Source of the DNA: Sphingomonadales bacterium
GTDB lineage: Bacteria; Pseudomonadota; Alphaproteobacteria; Sphingomonadales; Sphingomonadaceae
Assembly: GCA_016721875.1 (NCBI GenBank)
Contig: JADKHG010000007.1
Span: 1 to 47,500 of the forward strand
Length of the DNA stretch: 47,500 bases
Reading direction: 5' to 3'
Shown: piece by piece, positions 35,596 through 43,707 of the stretch
Position numbering within the stretch: position 1 is the first letter of the stretch
How the letters are laid out: every line of letters begins with the position of its first letter
The notes under the pieces: generated by a model
Seen by the model: only the letters and a program-made list of their open reading frames with translations
The model's database searches: none
What the model was told of the DNA's origin: nothing
Translations under genes and position numbers: made by a program

Positions 35596-36406
35596 TTAAT
35601 TCAGCCAGCCCGCCTTGCGCAGTTGGGCGACGGCATCGCGGGCCACGGGCACTTCGGTGCCGTTCGATAATATCAGTGTCGCGTTGCGACCTTCGCGCTG
35701 AACGGACGCAACCGCAGCCCGCGCCACCCACCAGCTGCGATGCACCGACTGGCCCTCGGCGTCGCCCAGTTCGGCCATGGCGTCGCGCAGCCTGAGCAAA
35801 AGCAATTCGTCGCGTGTCTCACCAATGGCGCGGACATAATGATCCTCTCCCTTCAGTGCGAGCAGAGGACCGAAACCCATTGGTAGCCGGTCCGTGAAAC
35901 GCGGCGTGTCGGGCACCGCTTCTATTTCCGTTTGAGCGGGACGAGCAGGCAAGTCCACGACCGGCGGAGCCGCTGCGATCTCTTTATCGCGAAAGGCCAA
36001 TGTGAAGAAGCCGTTGATCAGAAAGCCGATCAGCCACACGTCGAAATAGAGCATGGGCAATCCGTCCCAGCGCAAAGCTTTGGCAACGTCGAACCCGGCG
36101 AAAAGCAGCGCAATCATGAAGGTCAGTGGTACTGCTGCGAGCACCAAAGCGAGCCCGACCTGATGATCGGCGGCAATGACAGCGCCTCGCTCACCCATCT
36201 TCCGACAACGATCATCGGGCGAAAATCGCATAGCAAGCAAATGTATAGCCCATCCAGAAAGCGATGCGCACTGCCGGCGCCATTTCGAATGTGCCAAAGG
36301 GGCCAAACAGGCCAAGCACCAGCCCGATCGTCAGGACGAGAAAGCTCTCAATGCCGATACGTCGTGCCATGTTCGCGAAACTGCCTGCCATTTCACGAGG
36401 CGTCAA
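35596..36406 (-). CDS. Membrane-bound LytTR family regulator (two frame breaks near 36185 and 36220)
   Basis: The C-terminal half is a LytTR DNA-binding domain (FGPLLALKGEDHYVRAIGET, VHRSWWVARAAVASVQREGR, LILSNGTEVPVARDAVAQLR). The N-terminal part carries about four helices; one piece starts at 36406 (MTPREMAGSFANMARRIGIE, FLVLTIGLVLGLFGPFG) and the rest lies in other frames (MIVVGRWVSE; AADHQVGLALVLAAVPLTFM). Two single-base additions near 36218-36222 and 36181-36190 give one protein of about 270 residues. This membrane-LytTR architecture is typical of sphingomonads, where such proteins often control neighbouring genes; here the divergent DUF2306 gene is the obvious candidate. Confidence 0.75.
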
Positions 36407-36524
36407 TTGGCAAAGTGGCTGCTTTCGCGAAGAAATCTACGCTTCTCACGCAATGCCGGCTGCCCGTGAACGGCGGTCATCCAGACAGGGGACATCGAAT
36501 GAAATCGCAGTCAGGAGCCACGGC

Positions 36525-37037
36525 ATGTCCAGCGTCACCCCACATTATCCGAACCCGATCACGCCGAAATTCGTCGCCATCACCATTGCCATAACCATCG
36601 CTTTGACTTTGGGAGCAATGGCGATCGCGATGGAATTTGCCGGGCCGTCACGATCCACTTCGCTACAACCGCAATGGGCGGTTACGCTGCATCTTATGAC
36701 CGTGATCCCGGCCTTCTTCCTCGGCTGTGCCGTCATGCTGAACAAAAAGGGCACTCGTAGCCATCGTCTTTTGGGACGGATTTGGGCGATGCTGATGATG
36801 GTCACCGCGATCACCAGCTTCTGGCTGCAAGGGTTGTTTGGCGGGATTGGGCCGATCCATATCTTCTCGGTAATGACATTGATATCGATCCCGCGCGCGA
36901 TCTGGGCAATCCGCAAAGGCGATGTGAAAGCGCATCAGCGTTCAATGACCGGTCCCTTTATCGGCCTGTGCGTTGCCGGAGCCTTCTCCTTCATTCCCGG
37001 TCGGATCATGGGCAACCTTTTGATGGCTTTGCTTTGA
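36525..37037 (+). CDS. DUF2306 family membrane protein
   Basis: A 170-residue integral membrane protein with four hydrophobic stretches (FVAITIAITIALTLGAMAIA, LHLMTVIPAFFLGCAVMLNK, WAMLMMVTAITSFWLQGLFG, MTGPFIGLCVAGAFSFIPGR). RSHRLLGRIW and VKAHQRSM fit DUF2306 histidine positions. ATG 36525 follows AGGAG; the frame is open further upstream but without a start signal. Function unknown. Divergent from the LytTR gene with about 118 bp between, the arrangement expected for a regulated target. Confidence 0.75.
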   Translation: MSSVTPHYPNPITPKFVAITIAITIALTLGAMAIAMEFAGPSRSTSLQPQWAVTLHLMTVIPAFFLGCAVMLNKKGTRSHRLLGRIWAMLMMVTAITSFWLQGLFGGIGPIHIFSVMTLISIPRAIWAIRKGDVKAHQRSMTGPFIGLCVAGAFSFIPGRIMGNLLMALL

Positions 37038-37088
37038 CCTGATCGATCGTCGCTTGCCCAAAGCTGGGCCTGTCCATAAACAGGCCCC

Positions 37089-38744
37089 ATGACCGAAATG
37101 TTGACGATTGCCATGGCCCAGCTCAACCAGCGCGTGGGCGACTTGAAAGCCAACGCCGATGCCATGCTCGAATGGCGGGCGAAGGCTGGGCAGGCGGACC
37201 TGATCCTCTTTCCCGAACAGCAGCTGATCGGCTATCCGGCAGAAGACCTGGTGCTGAAGCCCGCATTCCAGCAGGCAGCGGCGCAAGAGCTTGATCGGCT
37301 GGCCGCTGCAACAGCAGACGGCGGTCCGGCAATGCTGGTGGGTTCGATCCTGAAAGAAGCCGACGGGCTCTATAATATTGTAGCCTTGCTTGATGGCGGT
37401 AAAAGCGTGGCGATCCGCAAGAAGCATGAGCTACCCAATTATGGCACCTTCGATGAAAAGCGGATTTTCACGCAAGGGCCGCTGCCCGAACCAGTCGTGT
37501 TTCGCGGCGTCAAGCTGGGCCTTCCTATCTGCGAGGATGGCTGGTTTCCGGCGGTCTGCTCGCACTTGAAAGCACAGGGTGCCGAGTTGCTGCTTTCGGT
37601 CAACGGCAGCCCCTATGAAATCGACAAGGATGACAGGCGTCTGGCGCAGGTCTTCGCTGCGCGCGTTACCGAAAACGGACTGCCGTTGCTTTATCTCAAT
37701 CGAATCGGCGGGCAGGATGAACTGGTGTTCGACGGTGGTTCTTTCGTGCTCAACGTCGACGGCAAAGCCGCGCACCGCCTTCCCGATTGGGAAGAACATC
37801 TGCGTATCACGCATTGGCGCAAGAACGCCGATGGCTGGACGTGCGAGGCGGGCGAACTGGCGGAATGGGAAGAGCATCCTGCCGATATTTATTCGGCTAT
37901 GGTGCTGGCGCTGCGTGACTATGTCGATCGCAACCGCTTCCCCGGTGTGGTGCTGGGCTTGTCAGGAGGGATCGACAGCGCGATTTGCGCGGCGATTGCC
38001 GCCGATGCGCTTGGGCCCGACCGGGTGTGGTGCGTGATGCTGCCCAGCCGCTTCACCGGCCAATTGAGCCTCGATCTGGCCAGCGAGTGCGCGCGCATGA
38101 TCGGTTGTCGCCTCGACACCATCCCCATCAACCCGGCGGTGGTTGCTTTTGACGAAATGCTCGCTGGCAGCTTTGCCGACAAGGACGTCGATATCACCGA
38201 GGAAAATGTCCAGTCGCGCATTCGCGGCGTGACGCTGATGGCGCTGTCGAACAAATTTGGCCACATGCTGCTGACCACGGGCAACAAGAGCGAGATGAGC
38301 GTTGGCTATGCGACCATTTATGGCGATATGGCGGGTGGCTATAACCCGCTGAAAGACGCGTATAAGATGACGGTGTTTGCCATCTCGCGCTGGCGCAATG
38401 CAAACAAGCCGCGCATCGGCCTTGGTCCCGACGGTCCGGTCATGCCGGAGGCGATCATCACCCGCCCACCTTCGGCCGAATTGCGCCCCGATCAGAAAGA
38501 CAGCGACAGCTTGCCCGAATATCCGGTGCTCGACGATATTTTGCTCGGTCTGGTCGAGCAGGAACTGTCGGTCGATGAAGTCACCGCGCGCGGCCACCCC
38601 CGCGAAGTGGTGCAGCGGATCGAGCGGTTGCTTTACATAGCCGAATATAAGCGCCGTCAGGCCCCTCCCGGAGTGAAACTCGGTAGCCGCAATTTTGGCC
38701 GCGACCGCCGCTATCCCATCACAAATGCTTTCAGGAGCGGTTGA
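37089..38744 (+). CDS. nadE: Glutamine-dependent NAD(+) synthetase
   Basis: A 551-residue two-domain enzyme amidating deamido-NAD. The N-terminal nitrilase-type glutaminase has Glu43 (FPEQQLIGYP), the lysine near 111-112 (KKHELPNYGTFDE) and Cys148 (PICEDGW). The C-terminal synthetase has the ATP-pyrophosphatase loop LGLSGGIDSAICAAIAADAL and TTGNKSEMSVGYATIYGDMA. Normal length for bacterial two-domain NadE. Convergent with sppA, overlapping it by 14 bp. Confidence 0.95.
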   Translation: MTEMLTIAMAQLNQRVGDLKANADAMLEWRAKAGQADLILFPEQQLIGYPAEDLVLKPAFQQAAAQELDRLAAATADGGPAMLVGSILKEADGLYNIVALLDGGKSVAIRKKHELPNYGTFDEKRIFTQGPLPEPVVFRGVKLGLPICEDGWFPAVCSHLKAQGAELLLSVNGSPYEIDKDDRRLAQVFAARVTENGLPLLYLNRIGGQDELVFDGGSFVLNVDGKAAHRLPDWEEHLRITHWRKNADGWTCEAGELAEWEEHPADIYSAMVLALRDYVDRNRFPGVVLGLSGGIDSAICAAIAADALGPDRVWCVMLPSRFTGQLSLDLASECARMIGCRLDTIPINPAVVAFDEMLAGSFADKDVDITEENVQSRIRGVTLMALSNKFGHMLLTTGNKSEMSVGYATIYGDMAGGYNPLKDAYKMTVFAISRWRNANKPRIGLGPDGPVMPEAIITRPPSAELRPDQKDSDSLPEYPVLDDILLGLVEQELSVDEVTARGHPREVVQRIERLLYIAEYKRRQAPPGVKLGSRNFGRDRRYPITNAFRSG

Positions 38745-40611
38745 GCAGCAGCCCCAGCCAGTTCGGCTGCTTCGCTGAGGCAGCCGCTGGCGAAGGACTG
38801 GCAGCGAAAGCCCCGCATTCCAGACAGCGCGCTTGCGCACCGGTTGCGGTCATCAGCATTTGCATATCGCCAATGATGCGGTCGAGCGTCATTTGCTGGC
38901 GCAGCGCGGCATGGCCGAACAGGTCGGTTGCGGCGTTGTCTGCCGGTTGAGGTAGCAACATTCCCAGCAAACCGCTGGCAAAATTGCTTTGCGGCTCGAT
39001 ATAGCGCGGGTGCCATTCGTCCTTGTCGAGCTTGGCCAGACGTGCAGCTTCGGCGAGCGCTTCGTCGAGGCCGCCGAAACGGTCAACAAGCCCCAGTTGC
39101 CGCGCGGTGCCGCCGGCCCAGACGCGGCCCTGTCCGATGGCATCGACTTGCTCGACCGTCTTGCCGCGTGATGCGGCGACGCGGGTTAGGAAGTCGCGAT
39201 AGCCGTTTTCGATGGCTGCTTGTGCCATGCGGTCAAAATCGGGGCTGACTCCGCCCAATATGTCCGGCTCGCCCGACAGCGGCGTGGTGCGGATGCCGTC
39301 GCTGGTGATCCCCCATTTCGCCAATGCCTGACGCGCCGAAGGCAACACGGCGAAAATACCGATCGATCCGGTGATCGTCGAAGACTCGGCAAAGATGGTG
39401 TTCGCCGGGGTCGATACCCAATAGCCGCCGCTCGCCGCCAGATTGGCCATCGAAACCACCACTGGCAGCTTGCGCTTTTTGGCTTCGAGCAGCGCGAGCC
39501 GGATTTTCTCCGATGCCATCACTGACCCGCCGGGCGAGTCCACACGCAATACCAGCGCCTTCAGCTCGTCCTGTTCCAGCGCCTTGTAGATCAGCGCTGA
39601 AACGCTATCACCCGCAGCCGTCCCCGGCCCGGCCTTGCCGTCGATAATTTCACCTGCGACGGTTACCACACCAATCGGGTCGCCGCGTGTCGAAGGGATA
39701 TGGGCGGCGAGCAGTGCTTCAGGCCGCGTTGAGGCGAAATGGCCGGTACGTTCTTCGCGGTTTGGTCCAATCTTGGTGGCGACATATTTGCCGAACGCCA
39801 CTTTGTCGCCCAGCTTGTCGACCAGCCCGTTTGATAAAGCCAGCTGCGCCAGATTGCCCTTGGCCGCTTCGACTTGACCGGCGGGGTCGGTCAGCATTTT
39901 GTCGAGTTGCGCCTTGGGTCGCGCCTTGGCGACATCTTCGCGCCATTCGCTCCAGATCACATCATACAGTGCCTGGGCCGCAGCCTTTGCGTCAGGCGAC
40001 TGGTCGGCGCGCATATAGGGTTCGACTGCGCTTTTATAGGTGCCAACGCGGTAGATATGCGCCTCGATCCCCAACTGTTCGAGCAGGCCTTTATAATAAG
40101 TCCGCGATCCGCCCGGCCCCATTGGCAATACGCCCCCCATAGGGTCGAGCCAGATTTCGCTGGCATGGGCGGCAAGCTGATATCCATCGTCGCTATAGGC
40201 GGTGGCAAAGGCGTAGACGTGTTTTCCAGAGCGCCTGACCGCATCGATCCGGTCGCCAATCTCGGTAAGGCTGGCTTGGCCGCCGCCCATGAAACGGTCG
40301 AGATCGAGCACGACAGCTTTGATGCGGTGATCCGAGACGGCAAGGTCCAGGGCGCGGACGATGTCGCGTTGCCGGTGTTCGCGAACCGGTGCGCGTTGCG
40401 AGACTATCGCGGCGATGGGGTCAACAGCGGCGGGCTGTTCGGACACCATGCCGTTGAGTTCGAGCAGCAATGCGCCTTTTTCGACCGCGCCGGGATTGGG
40501 GCTTGCACTGAGAAACGCATAGAGCAGCGCGAAGAACAGAAGCAGCGCGATGAGCACCATCCCATCCTTGACCGCAACCAATATGCGCCATGCGCCTTTC
40601 AGAAATGCCAT
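38731..40611 (-). CDS. sppA: Signal peptide peptidase SppA, 67K type
   Basis: A 626-residue inner-membrane serine protease of the duplicated (67K) type, degrading cleaved signal peptides on the periplasmic side. One helix near the N-terminus (MVLIALLLFFALLYAFLSAS) anchors it. The Lys/Ser dyad is visible: Lys193 (GTYKSAVEPYM) and Ser394 (LAASGGYWVS), placed as in E. coli (209/409). The C-terminal tail has a Cys-x-x-Cys (CLEC) not needed for catalysis. It lies downstream, on the same strand, of the small terminator-bounded unit at 40701-40862. Confidence 0.93.
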   Translation of the reverse strand: MAFLKGAWRILVAVKDGMVLIALLLFFALLYAFLSASPNPGAVEKGALLLELNGMVSEQPAAVDPIAAIVSQRAPVREHRQRDIVRALDLAVSDHRIKAVVLDLDRFMGGGQASLTEIGDRIDAVRRSGKHVYAFATAYSDDGYQLAAHASEIWLDPMGGVLPMGPGGSRTYYKGLLEQLGIEAHIYRVGTYKSAVEPYMRADQSPDAKAAAQALYDVIWSEWREDVAKARPKAQLDKMLTDPAGQVEAAKGNLAQLALSNGLVDKLGDKVAFGKYVATKIGPNREERTGHFASTRPEALLAAHIPSTRGDPIGVVTVAGEIIDGKAGPGTAAGDSVSALIYKALEQDELKALVLRVDSPGGSVMASEKIRLALLEAKKRKLPVVVSMANLAASGGYWVSTPANTIFAESSTITGSIGIFAVLPSARQALAKWGITSDGIRTTPLSGEPDILGGVSPDFDRMAQAAIENGYRDFLTRVAASRGKTVEQVDAIGQGRVWAGGTARQLGLVDRFGGLDEALAEAARLAKLDKDEWHPRYIEPQSNFASGLLGMLLPQPADNAATDLFGHAALRQQMTLDRIIGDMQMLMTATGAQARCLECGAFAASPSPAAASAKQPNWLGLLLNRS

Positions 40612-40700
40612 GATCTTCGCCTTAAAATCTTTGTCTTTATGTAAGTGCTGGCGGTAATCTTTCCAGCGGCAATCGACAAACGCGGCTCAACAAACATGCG

Positions 40701-40735
40701 AAAAGGGCCGCTTGCCAGCGCAAGCGACCCTTTTC
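40701..40735 (-). terminator. Rho-independent terminator of a small unit upstream of sppA
   Basis: Stem GGGCCGCTTG / CAAGCGACCC with one mismatch and loop CCAGCG, bounded by AAAA and TTTT. It can act on either strand. For the minus strand it closes the small peptide unit that starts at 40847. Confidence 0.8.
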
Positions 40736-40744
40736 TTGCATGGG

Positions 40745-40847
40745 TCAGCAGCCTAGGCAGCCGCTGCCGGGAGTCATGGGAATGCTGAAATCAGCAGCCG
40801 ATCCCCCGAACGGAAATGCCCGACCTCTTTACTGAACCATGAGACAT
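40745..40847 (-). CDS. Candidate small peptide gene, 33 aa if one base is removed (18 aa as written)
   Basis: ATG at 40847 stands 7 nt after GGAGG, in a 14-nt Shine-Dalgarno (40849-40862) fully complementary to the 16S rRNA 3' end. As written the peptide is MSHGSVKRSGISVRGIGC, stopping at 40791. If the C5 run at 40803-40807 is read as four, the frame continues to a stop at 40745-40747: the part after SVRG becomes SAADFSIPMTPGSGCLGC, 33 residues ending in Cys-x-x-Cys. Length errors in such runs are common in this window. Terminator 10 bp downstream. No family is recognised, and no RiPP-type modifying enzyme is nearby. A leader-like or regulatory ORF is the alternative. Confidence 0.45.
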
Positions 40848-40848
40848 C

Positions 40849-40862
40849 GGATCACCTCCTTT
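40849..40862 (-). promoter_or_regulatory. Extended Shine-Dalgarno, 14-nt complementary to 16S rRNA 3' end
   Basis: Minus strand reads AAAGGAGGTGATCC, the exact complement of the 16S 3' end GGATCACCTCCTTT. Such full complementarity is rare and points to very strong initiation on the small ORF at 40847, or to a ribosome-binding element. Confidence 0.7.
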
Positions 40863-40913
40863 CGACTGTTGAAAAAGAATTGCGTTTTGCATCAGATTGC
40901 CCTCCGCAGGAGT

Positions 40914-41015
40914 ATGAATGAATCAGACGATTCTGCGAAACAAGACTTGTATTTGAATTTTTTTGCGGCAAGTATCTGCGTTCGCGTGCCGCTCCCAACC
41001 GGGGCGGTTTTTTTA
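40914..41015 (+). other. Candidate small plus-strand transcript/ORF opposed to the lipoprotein gene
   Basis: ATG 40914 follows GCAGGAG (40907-40912 region) and opens MNESDDSAKQDLYLNFFAAS, a frame without an early stop that crosses a hairpin plus T7 at 40989-41014. Ribosome binding site and terminator are both visible, but codon content is unremarkable and the frame runs on antisense to the lipoprotein gene. It could be a small RNA, a leader peptide or chance. No family recognised. Confidence 0.25.
40989..41014 (+). terminator. Plus-strand terminator without an assigned gene
   Basis: CCGCTCCC (40989-40996), loop AACC, GGGGCGG (41001-41007), then T7. One base of the stem is unpaired. The T run is on the plus strand, whereas the adjacent gene ends on the minus strand at 41013. 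Confidence 0.6.
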
Positions 41016-41552
41016 TGCCCGGCAATCCTCGACCACACGCCCAATTTCAGCCCATGCAGGGATCGCAACCGACAATTCGCCATCGGTCTGCACGGCAAAG
41101 CGGCCTCGGCTGAAGGCTATGGCATCAAGAATGGCGTCGTTGGCCGCGAGTTCGACCGCCAGATAGGGAGGGGTCGCACCACTGTTGCGGGCTTCGAATG
41201 TCTTCATGCTGGCGCTGGTGCGCAGCGTCAGTCTGCCCGTTGCCTTTGCGGAGGCGCGCGACAAGAACAGCGCACGGCGTGCCTTGTCGCAGCGCAAAGT
41301 GAGTAGTGCATTTTGTCCCGCAGGTCCGAACAGCGCAATCGATCCGCGCGCGTCCTGCCGATACACCCATGATCCCGCAGTAATTGGCCAGTCGATCCAG
41401 TCGCCCTTGGGTTGGACAGGTGCAGCGCTGGGTGGAGGGGCCACTGGAATGGTCACCACCGGCTGCCTTGGCGCTGGCGTTGGTTCGGGGGCTGGCGCAG
41501 CGCAGGACGCGGCGAGCAAAGCCAGGGCAACGATGAAAGACAAGGATCGCAT
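41013..41552 (-). CDS. Hypothetical lipoprotein with Pro-rich linker
   Basis: A 179-residue exported protein. The signal peptide ends in lipobox LAASC (Cys17), followed by a Pro/Ala-rich linker (APAPEPTPAPRQPVVTIPVA) and a globular part with beta strands (GSWVYRQDARGSIALFGPAG, LRCDKARRALFLSRA). One Cys pair may form a disulphide. No family I can name; function unknown. Divergent from tlyA (47 bp), so the two may share a promoter region. Confidence 0.7.
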   Translation of the reverse strand: MRSLSFIVALALLAASCAAPAPEPTPAPRQPVVTIPVAPPPSAAPVQPKGDWIDWPITAGSWVYRQDARGSIALFGPAGQNALLTLRCDKARRALFLSRASAKATGRLTLRTSASMKTFEARNSGATPPYLAVELAANDAILDAIAFSRGRFAVQTDGELSVAIPAWAEIGRVVEDCRA

Positions 41553-41599
41553 CTGCCCCTTATGGCCAAAAGCGCTTTGGCGCGCTAGGCCCGATTGCG

Positions 41600-42352
41600 A
41601 TGAAAGCGTCCAAAATCCGGATCGACCAATTGCTCGTTGAACGCGGGCTGGTGGAAAGTCGCGCGCGGGCGCAGGCGCTGATCATGGCGGGACTGGTGCT
41701 GGTCGGTGATCGCAAAGCGGACAAGGCGGGACAGATGGTCGCCGATGACGCCGAAGTGGTGCTGAAGGGACAGGACCATCCCTGGGTTTCGCGCGGCGGG
41801 GTAAAGCTGGCGCATGCGCTCGAGCATTTCGACATCGACGTGGCGGGCGCGGTGGCGATGGATGTCGGTTCGTCGACTGGCGGCTTTACCGATGTGATGC
41901 TGAGCAACGGAGCGGTTAGAGTCTATGCGATCGACAGCGGTACCAACCAACTGGCGTGGAAACTGCGCAATGACCCGCGCGTTGTGGTGCACGAACAGAC
42001 CAGCGCACGCATATTGACGCCCGAGCATATACCCGAATCCATCGACCTGGTTGTGTGCGATGCGAGCTTCATCGCGCTGTCCAAGGTTCTCGACCGGCCC
42101 TTATCCTTCGCCCGCGACGGCGCGACCCTGGTAGCCCTGATCAAGCCGCAGTTCGAGGTGGGCCGGGGCGAAGTGGGCAAGGGCGGGGTGGTGCGCGATG
42201 CCGCGGTTCATGACCGCGTGTGCCGCGAGGTTGCAGACTGGCTTGAGGGGATAGGCTGGGCGGTCAAAGGGCTCACCGAAAGCCCGATTACCGGGCCGAA
42301 GGGGAATGTCGAATTTCTGATCTGGGCGGTGAGAGGTTTGGCAACAAGTTGA
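41600..42352 (+). CDS. tlyA: TlyA family rRNA (cytidine-2'-O)-methyltransferase
   Basis: A 250-residue S4-domain plus FtsJ-type SAM methyltransferase. The S4 part is KIRIDQLLVERGLVESRARA; SAM motif I is AMDVGSSTGGFTDVMLSNGA; VVCDASFIALSKVLDRPLSF and ALIKPQFEVGRGEVGKGGVV follow. TlyA of actinobacteria methylates 16S/23S rRNA cytidines and affects capreomycin sensitivity; the alphaproteobacterial versions are less studied. Length is normal. An REP-like repeat (42380-42460) follows the stop. Confidence 0.9.
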   Translation: MKASKIRIDQLLVERGLVESRARAQALIMAGLVLVGDRKADKAGQMVADDAEVVLKGQDHPWVSRGGVKLAHALEHFDIDVAGAVAMDVGSSTGGFTDVMLSNGAVRVYAIDSGTNQLAWKLRNDPRVVVHEQTSARILTPEHIPESIDLVVCDASFIALSKVLDRPLSFARDGATLVALIKPQFEVGRGEVGKGGVVRDAAVHDRVCREVADWLEGIGWAVKGLTESPITGPKGNVEFLIWAVRGLATS

Positions 42353-42379
42353 GCTTGAACAGCTGAAGTTAAAATAACA

Positions 42380-42460
42380 CCGTAGCCCTGAGCCTGTCGA
42401 AGGGCGCTTCTCAGGTTGGCGTAAACCTTGAGGCGTGCTTCGACAGGCTCAGCACTACGG
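42380..42460. repeat. REP-like inverted repeat, family C (GAGCCTGTCGAAG type)
   Basis: Arms CCGTAGCCCTGAGCCTGTCG and following (42380-42405) and a mirrored copy GTGCTTCGACAGGCTCAGCA and following (42435-42460) pair with few mismatches. The core TGAGCCTGTCGAA / TTCGACAGGCTCA is a widely dispersed intergenic repeat in this group. It lies between convergent genes tlyA and the Ycf48-like gene. Confidence 0.78.
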
Positions 42461-42503
42461 TTCCATCCGGTTGGCATTCAAACGCCGAAAGTTCAGCAAG
42501 ACC

Positions 42504-43595
42504 TCACCCCAAATCCAGTCGATGAACTTCAGACCCAATGGCATAAACCGCCTTGCCCCCATCGGGCTTGGCGATGACGCGGATCTTGTTCACCGCCTTG
42601 CCAAATTCGATTTTACGCCAGCTCTTGCCCCCGTCCAGCGTCTCAAAGCCGGTCTTGTTGGTGCCAACCCAGCCGCGTTTTTCGTCGGCAAAACCGATGC
42701 CGAATTCGCGCAACCCTGTTTCTTCGATCAAAGGCAGTTCGCGCCAGTTTTTGCCGCCATCCACGGTTTTTATTATGACGCGTTTATTGCCTGCCGCCTC
42801 ATCATAGTTTTGCACGCTGGCATAGCCGACCTTGCGCGACGGCCAGCTCATCTTCCAGACATTTTCCAGTTTGCGCTTGGATCGCCATACGGGCTGCCAG
42901 CTTTTGCCACCGTCGCGCGTCATCAGCATCAGCGCGTCGCCTTCGCCGTTATCGGATATGCCGGAGGCACAAACAAAGCCGGTTTTGGCATCATGGAATT
43001 TGACGTCGAGGATCATCCCGGCATGTGCCGACAGATCGATAATGCGCCAGTTTTGCCCGTCATCGTCGGAGCGCAGCATCATGGCAGGACCACCGACACG
43101 CCCGGCCGCCGTAATAATATGCGCCGTGCGAAGTTCGCCTTGGAAGATGCGTTTCACCGGCAAAATATCGATCGCACAGATGCCGGGAACTTTTTCGATA
43201 CCGGGGAGGGTTATCGCCTGCCATGTCTCGCCGCCGTCGGTGGTACGGTATAATGGGTTGGTGTCGGTAACGCCGGGATAGTAATTGGTGCCGATATTGC
43301 CGACATAGCCGGTCTGACGATCAGCAAATCCTACGGCACGGATGAAGGTGCCCGGCTTGTCCCAAACTTTCTGCCAACTCGCGCCACCGTCAGTTGTGCG
43401 ATACAATTTGCCTTCGCCATTCCCGTACCAGCCATGTTCGACATCGACAAAGCTGATGTCATCCTGCTTGCCTTTATAGGGAACGGTCGGGAGTTTGCGC
43501 CAACCCTGCGGCGCTTGGGCGAACAGCGACGATTTTGGCAGTATCGACAGAGTGATTGCAGAGGCGATAACAGTGCGACGGGTGATCTTGTTCAT
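42504..43595 (-). CDS. Ycf48-like/BNR-repeat exported protein
   Basis: A 363-residue beta-propeller protein with repeated Asp-box/BNR motifs: LYRTTDGGASWQKVW, LYRTTDGGETWQAI, RSDDDGQNWRI, TRDGGKSWQPVW, KTVDGGKNWREL and ETLDGGKSWRKI. It resembles the photosystem II stability factor Ycf48/HCF136, here in a non-phototroph context and of unknown role. ATG 43595 gives a signal peptide with twin arginines (NKITRRTVIASAITLSILPK), so Tat export is possible. The frame is open to 43784 but lacks a start signal there. Confidence 0.82.
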   Translation of the reverse strand: MNKITRRTVIASAITLSILPKSSLFAQAPQGWRKLPTVPYKGKQDDISFVDVEHGWYGNGEGKLYRTTDGGASWQKVWDKPGTFIRAVGFADRQTGYVGNIGTNYYPGVTDTNPLYRTTDGGETWQAITLPGIEKVPGICAIDILPVKRIFQGELRTAHIITAAGRVGGPAMMLRSDDDGQNWRIIDLSAHAGMILDVKFHDAKTGFVCASGISDNGEGDALMLMTRDGGKSWQPVWRSKRKLENVWKMSWPSRKVGYASVQNYDEAAGNKRVIIKTVDGGKNWRELPLIEETGLREFGIGFADEKRGWVGTNKTGFETLDGGKSWRKIEFGKAVNKIRVIAKPDGGKAVYAIGSEVHRLDLG

Positions 43596-43707
43596 GGCGC
43601 CTTTTTCCCCTTTTCGGTCGCGAATACCCAAATGGCATTCGACCAATGGGCATAAGGGGCCGATTAGCAGATAATGGCTGACAGTGGGTGTCAGGAAATT
43701 GGGCGCG

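Larger units (their letters stand above)
40612..41012. other. Intergenic region between sppA and the lipoprotein gene
   Basis: About 400 bp with no large gene. It holds the small minus-strand unit (40745-40862), its terminator (40701-40735), and the plus-strand signals at 40907-41014. The stretch 40612-40700 shows nothing beyond sppA leader sequence. Confidence 0.6.

Noticed and set aside
40849..40863. 16S rRNA 3' end
   Set aside because: Only about 15 bases match; no further rRNA sequence on either side. Interpreted as a Shine-Dalgarno complement.
40839..41306. Plus-strand frame of 155 codons beginning near 40839
   Set aside because: Most of it is antisense to the lipoprotein gene; only its first part with SD and terminator is kept as a candidate small unit.
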